A stretch of DNA of 12,203 nucleotides from Candidatus Gerdarchaeota archaeon. GTDB lineage: Archaea > Asgardarchaeota > Heimdallarchaeia > JABLTI01. Below are positions 1-7,673 of the stretch, one piece after another. Numbering within the stretch: position 1 is the first letter of the stretch; each line of letters begins with the position of its first letter. The notes beneath the pieces are model-generated. The model was not told where the DNA came from, ran no database searches, and saw only the letters and a list, made by a program, of their open reading frames with translations. The stretch covers positions 1 through 12,203 of the forward strand of contig JAEORM010000312.1 of the NCBI GenBank assembly GCA_016840905.1. Reading direction: 5' to 3'. The translations under genes and the position numbers were made by a program.

Positions 1-1319
1 ATAGGAATTTGATATGCAGGCATTTCAATTTCATGGTTATTTATTTTTAGAAAAGGTATGGCTTTGAAAACAAATTTATTTGACTTTGTTTTCTCAGGTA
101 TAGTTACTTTGACATTGAATCCAGAGATTTCTTTTTCAGCTAAATCGAAAGGAATTTTTTGTTGGAAATTAGATAAATCCTCTGAAATTATTTTAATATA
201 CCCTTTGATGGAAGAATTAGTAGTATTTAGCATATCTAATGGAAAAGTTGTTTCCTTACCTCGCGGAATTGTTTTAAAACGTGTTCTATTTATTGTTCGC
301 AATTTTAATGGTGATTGTAACTTACCACTTGTTGTCAAATGGAAAATTTGTTTTCCTAATTTAATAGTTGTTCTAATCCCTTCACAAGAACGTTCATTGT
401 CTCTAAATAATTTAGTTTCTTTACTAAGAATGAACTCTCGAGAGATTTGACATGCTTCACCTTTCTTTAATTTAATGGTTTTTGGGAAATTCTCTACCCA
501 CTTTAATCCTTGAAATCCTTGGATTTCTAAAGGAACTTCTATTTCTGTATCATAATCAGAATAGAGGTTAATGGTGAATGTATTTGGTATTCCAATGTAG
601 ATGTTATGTGAAGAAATTCGAGTATTAACTACTAATCGTTTTCCATCTAATACTCGTTCAAAACCACAAAAGCCCCAACCAAAACGATCAACCTCTGCAC
701 GAAGTAAATCATTATCACTTTCAAAATGATATTGATAAACCTCCATATTATCTAATTCTTCTTTATCTGGGGCTTGAACTAAATCTCGTTTGAAATTTTT
801 ATACCAATCAGGATGTTTGGTAAAATATTCCTTAGCTATACTACTTTGCATTAATCCTGGAATGTAATCTTGCATATAGACTGATGTTTCTGGGACCCAG
901 AACAACCCAATTTTCTTATAAAGTGGTACAGCATCCAAATTACCAGACCAAGTATGAAGATCTACACGTTTTATACCTTTTTCTTCAGCAATCTCTAATG
1001 ATTTAAGTAACAATCTTTTGCCAAATTTATTTCCTTTAGCTTTAGGTGTTACTCCAAGGATAGAAATATAGGCTGCTTCTTTATCTCTCCAATGCGGATA
1101 CAGGCCGCAATATCCACATAGTTCTCCATCACCATCTACAGCTATTAAATCAGCAAGTGCAGATGTTTTGTCTAGCCAATCATGAACTCTTTCAGGAGTA
1201 TATGGTACCCCCCCACCAAATCCTCCAGGCCATAGCTCATTAAAAGCATTAAACATTTCAGATGCTTTTTCAGCCAAATCTGGTGAATAAGTAATAATTT
1301 TACCTTGATTTTCACTCAT
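1..1319 (-). CDS. GNAT acetyltransferase domain fused to beta-sandwich (Ig/NEW3-like) domains, C-terminus cut by window edge
   Basis: I translated this from the minus strand: ATG at 1319, 439 complete codons with no stop to base 3, so the protein continues beyond the left edge. Residues about 5-150 form a GNAT N-acetyltransferase domain, which transfers an acyl group from acyl-CoA to an amine. The motif A region reads ISILGVTPKAKGNKFGKRLL (86-105), where the first Gly of the usual Q/R-x-x-G-x-G/A is a Lys. Helix alpha-4 and the last strands follow (NLDAVPLYKKIGLFW). After residue about 230 the sequence becomes beta-rich, with two repeats of Ig/NEW3/CARDB character (about 238-335 and 345-430), each with alternating hydrophobics and a K-K-G-E or R-G-K-E turn. 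No signal peptide or membrane segment is visible, so it is probably cytoplasmic. The substrate is unknown. The upstream GH38 mannosidase on the same strand suggests a glycan context. A TATA box lies 46 nt upstream. Confidence 0.85.
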   Translation of the reverse strand, partial: MSENQGKIITYSPDLAEKASEMFNAFNELWPGGFGGGVPYTPERVHDWLDKTSALADLIAVDGDGELCGYCGLYPHWRDKEAAYISILGVTPKAKGNKFGKRLLLKSLEIAEEKGIKRVDLHTWSGNLDAVPLYKKIGLFWVPETSVYMQDYIPGLMQSSIAKEYFTKHPDWYKNFKRDLVQAPDKEELDNMEVYQYHFESDNDLLRAEVDRFGWGFCGFERVLDGKRLVVNTRISSHNIYIGIPNTFTINLYSDYDTEIEVPLEIQGFQGLKWVENFPKTIKLKKGEACQISREFILSKETKLFRDNERSCEGIRTTIKLGKQIFHLTTSGKLQSPLKLRTINRTRFKTIPRGKETTFPLDMLNTTNSSIKGYIKIISEDLSNFQQKIPFDLAEKEISGFNVKVTIPEKTKSNKFVFKAIPFLKINNHEIEMPAYQIP

Positions 1320-1364
1320 ACAAATTCATCCTTATTATTTCATTACTTTTATTTTTGATTTTTA

Positions 1365-1373
1365 ATTTATAAA
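1365..1373 (-). promoter_or_regulatory. Archaeal TATA box for the GNAT-fusion gene
   Basis: On the minus strand this reads TTTATAAAT, preceded by CGG. It is centred about 50 nt before the ATG at 1319, which predicts a transcript start near 1343 and a leader of roughly 20-25 nt. The leader carries a weak SD-like AAGGATGA about 9 nt before the ATG. This gives the gene its own promoter rather than dependence on mannosidase read-through. Confidence 0.55.
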
Positions 1374-1412
1374 CCGAATTCACTCTTTGAAGACTCTTTT
1401 CGAGACCACTAC

Positions 1413-1434
1413 TTGTGAGGTCACAACTTGTGAC
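1413..1434. promoter_or_regulatory. Three alternating TTGTGA/TCACAA half-sites, candidate operator
   Basis: TTGTGA (1413-1418), TCACAA (1421-1426) and TTGTGA (1428-1433) alternate in orientation. They form two overlapping dyads, one of them the 15-mer GTCACAACTTGTGAC at 1420-1434 with 7-bp arms. The cluster ends about 40 bp upstream of the TATA box of the GNAT-fusion gene, a position suited to an activator or cooperative regulator. The binding protein is unknown. Confidence 0.4.
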
Positions 1435-1549
1435 TAATAATAGGAAATAACCATTTCTTGTTCAAAATTTCTATTATAGTTCTTAATCTATTCAAAGTCT
1501 TTTTTTCAATTAGCAATATCCAGTCTATTAGTAATTAATAAATTGTATA

Positions 1550-1598
1550 TTCTGGTCACTATTAAATAAATGAATGATAAAAAGTGACCAGAAAAAAA
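1550..1598 (-). terminator. 11-bp inverted repeat and U-tract after the mannosidase gene
   Basis: TTCTGGTCACT (1550-1560) and AGTGACCAGAA (1583-1593) are perfect complements around a 22-nt AT-rich spacer, starting 17 nt past the mannosidase stop. In the minus-strand transcript a run of seven U (1592-1598) comes just before the repeat. An archaeal U-rich terminator is likely. The long spacer and weak tract on the far side mean the repeat could instead be a protein-binding dyad. Confidence 0.4.
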
Positions 1599-1609
1599 GA
1601 GAACTAAGA

Positions 1610-4429
1610 TTAGTAAATCTTTAGTAATTTAATCTCAAAAGGAGTAAATTCTAAACTAAATTTACCTTTTTTAATCTCATGCTCTTTTTTGATTGTCGAG
1701 TCAATTAATATCTCATTACAAATTTTGAATTCTTCCAGTGTACTTAAATCTAATTTGATGTCCTTATCATCTAGATTATAGACTAGTACTTGTAATTCAT
1801 TATTCCTAATCCTCATTGAAGATATTTTAACTTTTGATTCATCAAAGTGAATCAATGGTTTTGTTAATTTTCTTATAATAACATCTTCTGTTACTGTATA
1901 AGCTTTGGTTGGTAAAGCAAATGTTTCAGCTTGATTCAAAGTTTCGTTTATTGGCATATCCTTGGAATGAATTTGTAATCCATAATTAAACGTGTATGTT
2001 TTATTTAATTCTTGAGCTCCCAGTGTTTCCATAAATGGACCAGCATGCATTGGTCTTTCAGGAAAGTCTTGTCTCGAGAGAAATCCTATTGCTCGAATCA
2101 ATGTTAATGCAACTCGAGAATTATTTTCTAGTTCAATTTCTGGTAATCCCTTATTATATAAAGTAAATGCGGAAGTTGAGTTTTTATCTTCTATCCTAAT
2201 AAATCGTTTCTGAGCTTGTATACCAGTAGGTTTTTCAATGTAAGTTTCAAGTCCCATAGGATCACTTTTACGGGTTATATAACCAAAATGAGTGGATGTG
2301 ATCGTTTCTTCTGACTTGAATGGTAAATCAAAACAAATTCTTAAACGATGATCCTTTGCGGTATTTGTTAGAGTTGTTGTTATGTCAATTCTAGGATTAT
2401 CTCTATAAAACCTGAAAATTGTCTTTACTGGTAGTTTGGTTTTTCCAATTCGCTTTGTTCTACTTGCTGCTAATTCTCTAGGAATAGTCAATATCATGGT
2501 TTGAGTTATCTCTGCAAACAATGGACCTTTGTTAGTTAATTTTCGTTTTATTTTGCTAATTTTTACATGATTTGATCCTATACCACTAAAAGTATATTCA
2601 TCTCCCCTATCTCCTCTATCTTCAAATTGATGAAGCTTAGAATATTGCTTTTGGGTTTGTTTGTTAACTAAATTAAATGAACCATTTGGTAGGAAATTCA
2701 CTTTGTAGAATTTATTTTCAATAGAATTCTTTTTAGTGAAGAAATAATCAGGAATCGTTTTTTGTAAAGGTTCTTTGCTAATTTTAAATTTAGTAAATGA
2801 CCAAGCATTCATTGGAGCCATAACTAGATATGCTTGTTTAGTTCCTAAAGTAGCTTTGACATGGAATTTCTTGTATTTGCCACTATCAACTATTTTTATG
2901 AAATCTTCTTTTAATTTTTGAATATCTAAATCACCGATAAGGATTTTATTACAAAATAGTGTTACATGACAAATTTTAGGATCAGCTAAATCAGGAATTA
3001 ATTCAATTCCATTAACATAAACATCAATGATTTTTCTTCCTGGAAGCATTTTTAATCCTGCTTTAACCATTAGTGGTCTAAAATTATTTTCAAAAATCAC
3101 TTCTTCTGATACTTTCATTGGTTGAATTTGATACTCATTCCCATTATCAGCAATCACTTTACTTATTGGTGTTTTTGTTGGCAATTGAAATTCTATTGCA
3201 ATAGGATTGGTTGCATTATTTGTAGGATTGAAAGCTAAACAAATTTCCTCCTTTCCTTCTTCATGTTGTAAACTCACTTTTTCATTTATGTTGTTAAGTA
3301 TGGAAGTAGTGATGCCTTCGGCCCAAGAGTAACGAGCAATCATATCATCATGAGTTCTATCTATACTACAACCACATATTGAGTCATGAGGTTGATTTTT
3401 TAGTAGCCATTTCCAAGCTAAAGCGATAAATGAAATTGGGTATTCTTGAAAATTATTTTGTTGTAAAATGGCGCAAATAGGTTCAACATAATGAACCAAT
3501 AGGTCTTCTACCTTGTTATCCCACTGTTTGATCCACATACGAGCAGAATAAGTGTCTTGTAATAATGGTGCTCGATAAGGTGATCTAAATTCACCAGAAT
3601 ACTCAATTAATTCAGAATTATTTGTTTTTAATTCTTCAATTAATCTCTTAATATAACTTTCAAGTAGAGTAATTGAAATAGTTGTTTTTGGTATTTTCAC
3701 TTTTGGTATTAAATCAATTAAAAACGTTTGAGGAATAGTATGGTCTGTTCCATTCATAAGTAAAAACAAAGGCAATGGTGAAAAATCTTTTAGATCTGAG
3801 ATTTTTCCTAAAATATCGCTTTTAAGTGTCTCTAGATTATCTGGCATATGTGCTGCATTACCATATCCATCTGGTAAGTAGTTACATAAAATGCTATTTT
3901 TTGCTTTCTGATGAGATTTCCAATAAAAGGGGATTTTAGTTATCTCAGGACCAACACCTCGCCAAATTACAGAACATGGGATATCAGTTAAATCAGTAAG
4001 AATTTGTGGGATAGCTTTTGAATGACCAAATTGATCAGGTAAATATCCAACTTTCATAAGTGGAATGTTCATCTCGTTGGCTAAATCAAAACTTGTCTCG
4101 AGATTTCTAACCAAACTTTCTTGACCAACTAACCATTCATCCGGTAATAGATACCACGGTCCTACAGCAATTTTACCTTTCTGAATTAATCCTAATAATT
4201 GTTCTTTTTTCTCTGGTCTAATTTCAAAATAGTCTTCTAAAACAATTGTTTGTCCATCAAGGGTAAAATAATAATCATTCTTTGCGTTTATTGAAAGAAG
4301 TTCATCTATAAGTGTAACAAGTTGATATCTAAATTCTTGAAATGGTTTATACCATTCACGATCCCAGTGAGTTGAGGGAACAATAAAAATCTCTTGTTTA
4401 TCAAAAATAGCTTCATCATGTTCTGGCAT
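1610..4429 (-). CDS. Glycoside hydrolase family 38 alpha-mannosidase
   Basis: A retaining, metal-dependent alpha-mannosidase that releases terminal alpha-linked mannose from glycans or glycosides. The N-terminal catalytic domain has the family landmarks: STHWDREW at 19-26 (metal ligands His21 and Asp23), the nucleophile region YLPDQFGHS at 129-137 with Asp132, the substrate-site segment MNGTDH at 225-230, and HDSICG at 348-353 with metal ligand His348. The remaining ~560 residues are the expected beta-rich C-terminal part of GH38. The 939-residue length fits bacterial and archaeal family members related to E. coli MngB. No signal peptide is present, so it is probably cytoplasmic. The ATG at 4429 is preceded by AGAGTGAT (4435-4442), a partial SD. 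It follows a GNAT gene after 90 nt and precedes a GNAT-fusion gene on the same strand, which suggests glycan degradation or editing. The exact substrate cannot be read from sequence. Confidence 0.95.
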   Translation of the reverse strand: MPEHDEAIFDKQEIFIVPSTHWDREWYKPFQEFRYQLVTLIDELLSINAKNDYYFTLDGQTIVLEDYFEIRPEKKEQLLGLIQKGKIAVGPWYLLPDEWLVGQESLVRNLETSFDLANEMNIPLMKVGYLPDQFGHSKAIPQILTDLTDIPCSVIWRGVGPEITKIPFYWKSHQKAKNSILCNYLPDGYGNAAHMPDNLETLKSDILGKISDLKDFSPLPLFLLMNGTDHTIPQTFLIDLIPKVKIPKTTISITLLESYIKRLIEELKTNNSELIEYSGEFRSPYRAPLLQDTYSARMWIKQWDNKVEDLLVHYVEPICAILQQNNFQEYPISFIALAWKWLLKNQPHDSICGCSIDRTHDDMIARYSWAEGITTSILNNINEKVSLQHEEGKEEICLAFNPTNNATNPIAIEFQLPTKTPISKVIADNGNEYQIQPMKVSEEVIFENNFRPLMVKAGLKMLPGRKIIDVYVNGIELIPDLADPKICHVTLFCNKILIGDLDIQKLKEDFIKIVDSGKYKKFHVKATLGTKQAYLVMAPMNAWSFTKFKISKEPLQKTIPDYFFTKKNSIENKFYKVNFLPNGSFNLVNKQTQKQYSKLHQFEDRGDRGDEYTFSGIGSNHVKISKIKRKLTNKGPLFAEITQTMILTIPRELAASRTKRIGKTKLPVKTIFRFYRDNPRIDITTTLTNTAKDHRLRICFDLPFKSEETITSTHFGYITRKSDPMGLETYIEKPTGIQAQKRFIRIEDKNSTSAFTLYNKGLPEIELENNSRVALTLIRAIGFLSRQDFPERPMHAGPFMETLGAQELNKTYTFNYGLQIHSKDMPINETLNQAETFALPTKAYTVTEDVIIRKLTKPLIHFDESKVKISSMRIRNNELQVLVYNLDDKDIKLDLSTLEEFKICNEILIDSTIKKEHEIKKGKFSLEFTPFEIKLLKIY

Positions 4430-4475
4430 AATAAATCACTCTAAACAGAGTTATTAAATTGAGTAATTAAAAAAT

Positions 4476-4494
4476 TTGTTAATAAAATTAACAA
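4476..4494. repeat. TTGTTAA-N5-TTAACAA inverted repeat between GNAT and mannosidase genes
   Basis: TTGTTAA (4476-4482) and TTAACAA (4488-4494) are perfect 7-bp arms around a 5-nt loop. They lie 27 nt past the stop of the upstream GNAT gene and 47 nt before the mannosidase ATG. The stem is nearly all A/T, so it would be a weak terminator. Its position in the mannosidase promoter region also fits an operator. Confidence 0.35.
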
Positions 4495-4520
4495 GATGAT
4501 TTGTTCAATTAAGAGAAGAG

Positions 4521-5330
4521 TTATTTATAAATTACTTTCTTGAAATTACATTTCAAAGGATTTTTTGAACAAATATAGGCAAGATAATTTTCAGGATGAG
4601 TAAATCCTAATTTTAGTGCTAATCTTGAAGCAATATCTGTATCTGCATCAAAATGAGGTATTATTCCTCTTTCGAGGCTCTCTTTAATTGTTGCAGCACA
4701 ACATAATGTAGCAAATCCTTTTCGACGGTATTTTGGCTCAGGATCGGTTACAACTTGGAATTTGAATACATTATCTATTATCGGAAATCCTGATATTCCT
4801 AGACTAACTACTAAATCATCTTTTTTAATACAATAACCAATCCCTCGTTCAATAAAATCATCTGCTGATTTAAAGAAAGGTAGAATGGCTGGTAAAAGTT
4901 TAGGATTCATAGTTTTGAGTGTGTTTAAATCAATTTTTTCTAATGTAAATCCTTCAGGTAATTTATGTTCAAGTAATTTTTCTGCTTTTTCGATCGATAA
5001 ATTAGATGATGAAAATTTTACACGAGGAAATGCTGATAAAATTAAGTGTTCTTCAGCTAATTTCAGCCAGTCATCATCTTGAAATAACACAAGCTTATTT
5101 TCAGATATACATGAAATGACTTCTATTGCTTGAGGATGTAGATGATCACCTGCAACAAATTCCATAATTTTAAAACACATTAAAGCTATTGAAGGACTTT
5201 TAGTGTTATCAACATAAACATCACCATTACGATCTTTTAGAATGTTCTTTATTACAATAGATAGATGTTTATGTTTCTCAAAAAGTGGTTTCAACTCAGC
5301 AAATCTTTCTTTTGGAAATTCGAACAGCAA
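4521..5330 (-). CDS. GNAT family N-acetyltransferase (PF12746-like)
   Basis: The C-terminal half (about 125-255) is an acyl-CoA-dependent GNAT acetyltransferase. The acetyl-CoA loop is VVTDPEPKYRRKGFATLCC (193-211) with R-R-K-G-F-A, matching R/Q-x-x-G-x-G/A. The partly conserved HFDADTDIASRLALKLGF (226-243) follows, the asparagine/aspartate-helix segment seen in the ZmaR-like GNAT_acetyltran group. The N-terminal 120 residues (an alpha/beta region with the acidic patch QDDDW at 84-88) match that group's accessory half by pattern only. The start is TTG at 5330: GAGGGA (5337-5342) sits 6 nt upstream, no in-frame ATG exists between it and an upstream stop, and the first internal Met is residue 51. 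The acceptor substrate is unknown. It ends 91 nt before the alpha-mannosidase, possibly as a functional partner. Confidence 0.85.
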   Translation of the reverse strand: MLFEFPKERFAELKPLFEKHKHLSIVIKNILKDRNGDVYVDNTKSPSIALMCFKIMEFVAGDHLHPQAIEVISCISENKLVLFQDDDWLKLAEEHLILSAFPRVKFSSSNLSIEKAEKLLEHKLPEGFTLEKIDLNTLKTMNPKLLPAILPFFKSADDFIERGIGYCIKKDDLVVSLGISGFPIIDNVFKFQVVTDPEPKYRRKGFATLCCAATIKESLERGIIPHFDADTDIASRLALKLGFTHPENYLAYICSKNPLKCNFKKVIYK

Positions 5331-5336
5331 ATCTAA

Positions 5337-5342
5337 TCCCTC
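5337..5342 (-). promoter_or_regulatory. SD site supporting a TTG start
   Basis: GAGGGA on the minus strand lies 6 nt before the TTG at 5330. It is the main reason to accept that start instead of the distant internal ATG at codon 51. Confidence 0.6.
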
Positions 5343-5370
5343 AATAAATAACTAATTGAATTGAGTCTTT

Positions 5371-5385
5371 TTAATATATAATTTA
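5371..5385 (-). promoter_or_regulatory. TATA box for the TTG-start GNAT gene
   Basis: The minus strand carries TTATATATT within an AT block, centred about 47 nt before the TTG start. This predicts transcription starting near 5350, just upstream of the SD site. It directly abuts a dyad at 5385-5403. Confidence 0.45.
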
Positions 5386-5403
5386 TTTCATACCAGATGA
5401 AAT
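5385..5403. repeat. ATTTCAT-N5-ATGAAAT inverted repeat
   Basis: Perfect 7-bp arms (5385-5391 and 5397-5403) flank the loop ACCAG. The repeat starts 10 nt past the HerA-like stop and touches the TATA box of the downstream GNAT gene. It could be a weak hairpin ending the ATPase transcript or an operator for the GNAT promoter. Confidence 0.35.
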
Positions 5404-5413
5404 CAGAAATATT

Positions 5414-7126
5414 TTACCAATTCTTTTTCTCTTTTTCACGTGATTTTATTTTACTTTCCGGATCTGCTACTAATGAAACTGTTTCACCATATTTGGTAGA
5501 TGACTTTCTTTCTCTAAAATTAACTAAAATGGGTATTCTTAAAGCTGCACCTGAAAGAACACCTGTACCTCTTTCAAGATAAGGTAATAATCCTATATAT
5601 CGTTCAGCAAAACCTGCAAGTATATCTTTAGCGACAATCAAATCGGATTGCTCAGTAATTCTTAAAATTAATTTTGAATTGCATTGTGATAATATATCCC
5701 TATCTAATCCGCTTGGTCTTTGACTTACTATGCCTAAACCAGCACCCATTTTTCTTCCTTCTCGAGCAAACCATTCAATAGCTTTCTTTGTAGGTGATTC
5801 TCCTATAGGTATAAATCGATGAGCTTCTTCTATAAGGATAAACACTCTTTGGATTTCCTTAACTTCCATTGTTCTTCTCAATCTATTCAAATAACTTGAA
5901 ACGAAAATTCTGCGAGCACGTTCATCAAGCATGGGTTGGCTAACATCTAAAATTGTTATTTGTTCAGCATTAAAGTGACTTTTCACACTAGCTAAAATAG
6001 TCATATCTCTTTCCTTTTCAGTTGATTCCCTACGCCTGTGATTATCATCAAATTCTTGGATAATTTGACCGGAAACATGGCATATCGCTCCATCTAATTC
6101 TGTAAAAAATCCCATCTTCCTAAAAACTTCAAGTTTACGTTCAATAGGTCGTCTACTACTACCATCAATGATATTATTTTCAATACCAAATCCTAGGAAA
6201 CCATCTATGTCATAGCAAACTGCATAACCAAACGATTCACGTATTGCATACCAAGTATTCTCAATTTTCTCTTTTTGAGTATTAGTAAGATCATACATAA
6301 AGCTGAACATTTCGGAAGTAGTGATTTCTGAAAAAAGCATAGTAACAGGTTCTACAGTAAAATTGACTTCTAGATTTTTACCCATCTTTTCCATAAGAGC
6401 ATTATATCTTGGCTTGTAACGATTTGGATAAATTATTTTAACGAAATATTTTGGTAATGATCCTTCTCCTTTAGGTCCCGTGGTGTGAGATAATCCCCAA
6501 TATTCCCCATGAGGATCAACTATCAATATAGGTAAACCAAATTCAGAAAATTCTTCAATAATGACACCTGCAGCATAGGATTTTCCACTTCCTCTTGAAC
6601 CAAAAATAGCTAACCCATCTGAACCCAATCTGTTAGGATTTAATTTTACTTTAATATCACCTGAATGTTCAGCAAAAACCCCTACATCCATTTCTCCTCT
6701 TTCTTTGCCAAAAACTGCAAGTTCTAGAAAATCATCTCGACATTCAAAGACCATTGAACCTGGAGAAATCCAGGCATTTGGAGCTGATAACTCACCTTCA
6801 TGAGATACATTCGAAACTAAAATTACTTCTATGATATGGAATTCAGTGAATTCTAACATTGATCTTGATTCTAAGGATCTTCTTAATCTATCCATCCAAA
6901 ATTTAGCATACCGTTCATCACTTAATTGTGGATTTTCTGCACGAATATTCGCTACTCGACCTATCAAAGTATTTCCATTTGCTAATGGAATACTAACAAA
7001 ATTTCCTTCGACGATATCTTCATGTTCGACATTTTCATCTAATCGAACAATTAAAGCATCTTGATCTTTTGATATACCAAGGACAAAACCAATTTTCTTA
7101 GGTGTTCGAGTCAATGTACAGACCAT
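5414..7126 (-). CDS. HerA-like DUF87 hexameric ATPase (FtsK/HerA superfamily)
   Basis: HerA-type ATPases form hexameric rings that translocate DNA; the archaeal prototype works with nuclease NurA in DNA-end resection. Visible features: an N-terminal HAS-barrel-like beta domain (about 1-105), Walker A GSRGSGKS at 176-183, the family VDPHGE at 203-208, Walker B VFILIEEAH at 428-436 with tandem Glu, a probable arginine finger in AREGRKMG (455-461), and VSQRPSGLDRDILSQ (467-481), which is typical of HerA. The 570-residue length is normal, though the insert between the two Walker motifs is long. The C-terminus (about 540-570) is a charged tail. No nurA, mre11 or rad50 gene is nearby, so this may be a HerA paralog with another job and I give no symbol. 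The ATG at 7126 lacks a clear SD and lies about 30 nt after a TATA box, consistent with a leaderless mRNA. Confidence 0.9.
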   Translation of the reverse strand: MVCTLTRTPKKIGFVLGISKDQDALIVRLDENVEHEDIVEGNFVSIPLANGNTLIGRVANIRAENPQLSDERYAKFWMDRLRRSLESRSMLEFTEFHIIEVILVSNVSHEGELSAPNAWISPGSMVFECRDDFLELAVFGKERGEMDVGVFAEHSGDIKVKLNPNRLGSDGLAIFGSRGSGKSYAAGVIIEEFSEFGLPILIVDPHGEYWGLSHTTGPKGEGSLPKYFVKIIYPNRYKPRYNALMEKMGKNLEVNFTVEPVTMLFSEITTSEMFSFMYDLTNTQKEKIENTWYAIRESFGYAVCYDIDGFLGFGIENNIIDGSSRRPIERKLEVFRKMGFFTELDGAICHVSGQIIQEFDDNHRRRESTEKERDMTILASVKSHFNAEQITILDVSQPMLDERARRIFVSSYLNRLRRTMEVKEIQRVFILIEEAHRFIPIGESPTKKAIEWFAREGRKMGAGLGIVSQRPSGLDRDILSQCNSKLILRITEQSDLIVAKDILAGFAERYIGLLPYLERGTGVLSGAALRIPILVNFRERKSSTKYGETVSLVADPESKIKSREKEKKNW

Positions 7127-7153
7127 CCAACTAATGAGAAAGCTCTAATTTCT

Positions 7154-7161
7154 AATATAAC
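7154..7161 (-). promoter_or_regulatory. TATA box for the HerA-like gene, probably leaderless
   Basis: The minus strand reads GTTATATT, centred about 31 nt before the ATG at 7126. The usual archaeal spacing puts the transcript start within a few nucleotides of that ATG. This fits the absence of an SD site. Confidence 0.45.
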
Positions 7162-7202
7162 TTTTTTCACTATCCTAAATAAACCCATTTAGTAATATTT
7201 AC

Positions 7203-7226
7203 AAAAAAACAAAAAAAGAAAAAAAA
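7203..7226 (-). terminator. U-rich terminator after the small Cys-rich gene
   Basis: In the minus-strand transcript this is almost pure U, with runs of about 8, 7 and 7 broken by single C or G residues. It begins about 19 nt past the stop at 7245. Hairpin-free U-rich tracts are standard archaeal terminators. Confidence 0.65.
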
Positions 7227-7244
7227 GACAACTAAAAAATCGTT

Positions 7245-7574
7245 TTAAAAGAGTCTATAAATAAACCATTTAATGTTATTAATTTGATTAACTAAAACTT
7301 CTTTTAATACTATTTTAGTACTATTACATGTACAAGAGCTAGAGCAGGAATCAGTACATGAATCTGCACAATCTTGGGCACATGTATTGCAAAAGTTAAC
7401 TGCACAAGTTTCAAACGCGCCAACTATAGCAAGGACAAAGAATAAAATTACTAAAAGTACTATAACAATTGGTAAGACAATTGCAAAGACAATAATTAGT
7501 ATTCGTTTTCTTTTCTTCTTTTTTGCTTCTAGAACAGCTGGGTCGACTTCTTTGATTTCAACTCCTTCATCCAT
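7245..7574 (-). CDS. Small membrane-anchored Cys-rich protein (paralog of the 7674-8204 gene)
   Basis: I do not recognise a named family. I start at ATG 7574 (109 residues), because an upstream in-frame ATG at 7643 would add 23 residues unlike the paralog and overlap the promoter. Order: short acidic N-terminus (1-14), basic AKKKKRKR (17-24), one long hydrophobic segment with a central Pro (25-53), the shared GAFETCAVN (52-60), a Cys-rich stretch (57-83), and a tail NQINNIKWFIYRLF (96-109) that matches the paralog. The eight Cys are at 57, 62, 65, 69, 73, 77, 81 and 83. Most lie four residues apart, and Phe61 fills the slot of the missing Cys. The positive-inside rule places the Cys region outside the cell. 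Metal binding or disulfide bonding is possible but inferred. It has its own promoter and U-rich terminator. Confidence 0.75.
   Translation of the reverse strand: MDEGVEIKEVDPAVLEAKKKKRKRILIIVFAIVLPIVIVLLVILFFVLAIVGAFETCAVNFCNTCAQDCADSCTDSCSSSCTCNSTKIVLKEVLVNQINNIKWFIYRLF
7396..7421. repeat. 26-nt exact repeat shared with the paralog at 7906-7931 (copy 1)
   Basis: These 26 bases are identical to 7906-7931, exactly 510 bp away. They encode GAFETCAVN on the minus strand. The match includes third codon positions, although the rest of the two genes has diverged, so recent gene conversion or nucleotide-level constraint is possible. Confidence 0.8.
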
Positions 7575-7596
7575 AAAGCATAACACTTCCAACAAT

Positions 7597-7620
7597 ACCA
7601 ATAATCTATTGGTTATAAAA
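7597..7620 (-). promoter_or_regulatory. TATA box and adjoining palindrome before the small Cys-rich gene
   Basis: The minus strand has TTTTATAA (7613-7620), centred about 43 nt before the ATG at 7574. Touching its downstream edge is the dyad ACCAATA-N3-TATTGGT (7597-7613), which lies between the TATA box and the predicted start site near 7590, a classic repressor position. The half-site ATTATTGGT recurs in the paralog's leader at 8220-8228. Confidence 0.5.
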
Positions 7621-7641
7621 TTTACTTTAGAGCACCCTTGC

Positions 7642-7662
7642 AATAAAAATAAAAGAAAAAAA
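7642..7662 (-). terminator. U-rich terminator after the larger Cys-rich gene
   Basis: The minus-strand transcript has runs of 7, 4 and 5 U separated by single C or A residues, starting 12 nt past the stop at 7674. The tract lies just before the next gene's TATA box, so the two Cys-rich genes are probably transcribed separately. Confidence 0.55.
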
Positions 7663-7673
7663 TTGTAAGGAAT

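Noticed and set aside
58..450. 130-codon plus-strand open frame inside the GNAT-fusion gene
   Set aside because: It lies opposite a minus-strand reading frame that has a GNAT domain and no stops over 439 codons; the plus frame has no recognisable domain.
7575..7643. Longer N-terminus (23 extra residues) for the small Cys-rich protein
   Set aside because: The extension covers the TATA box and dyad, has no counterpart in the paralog, and would remove the shared acidic-then-basic start.
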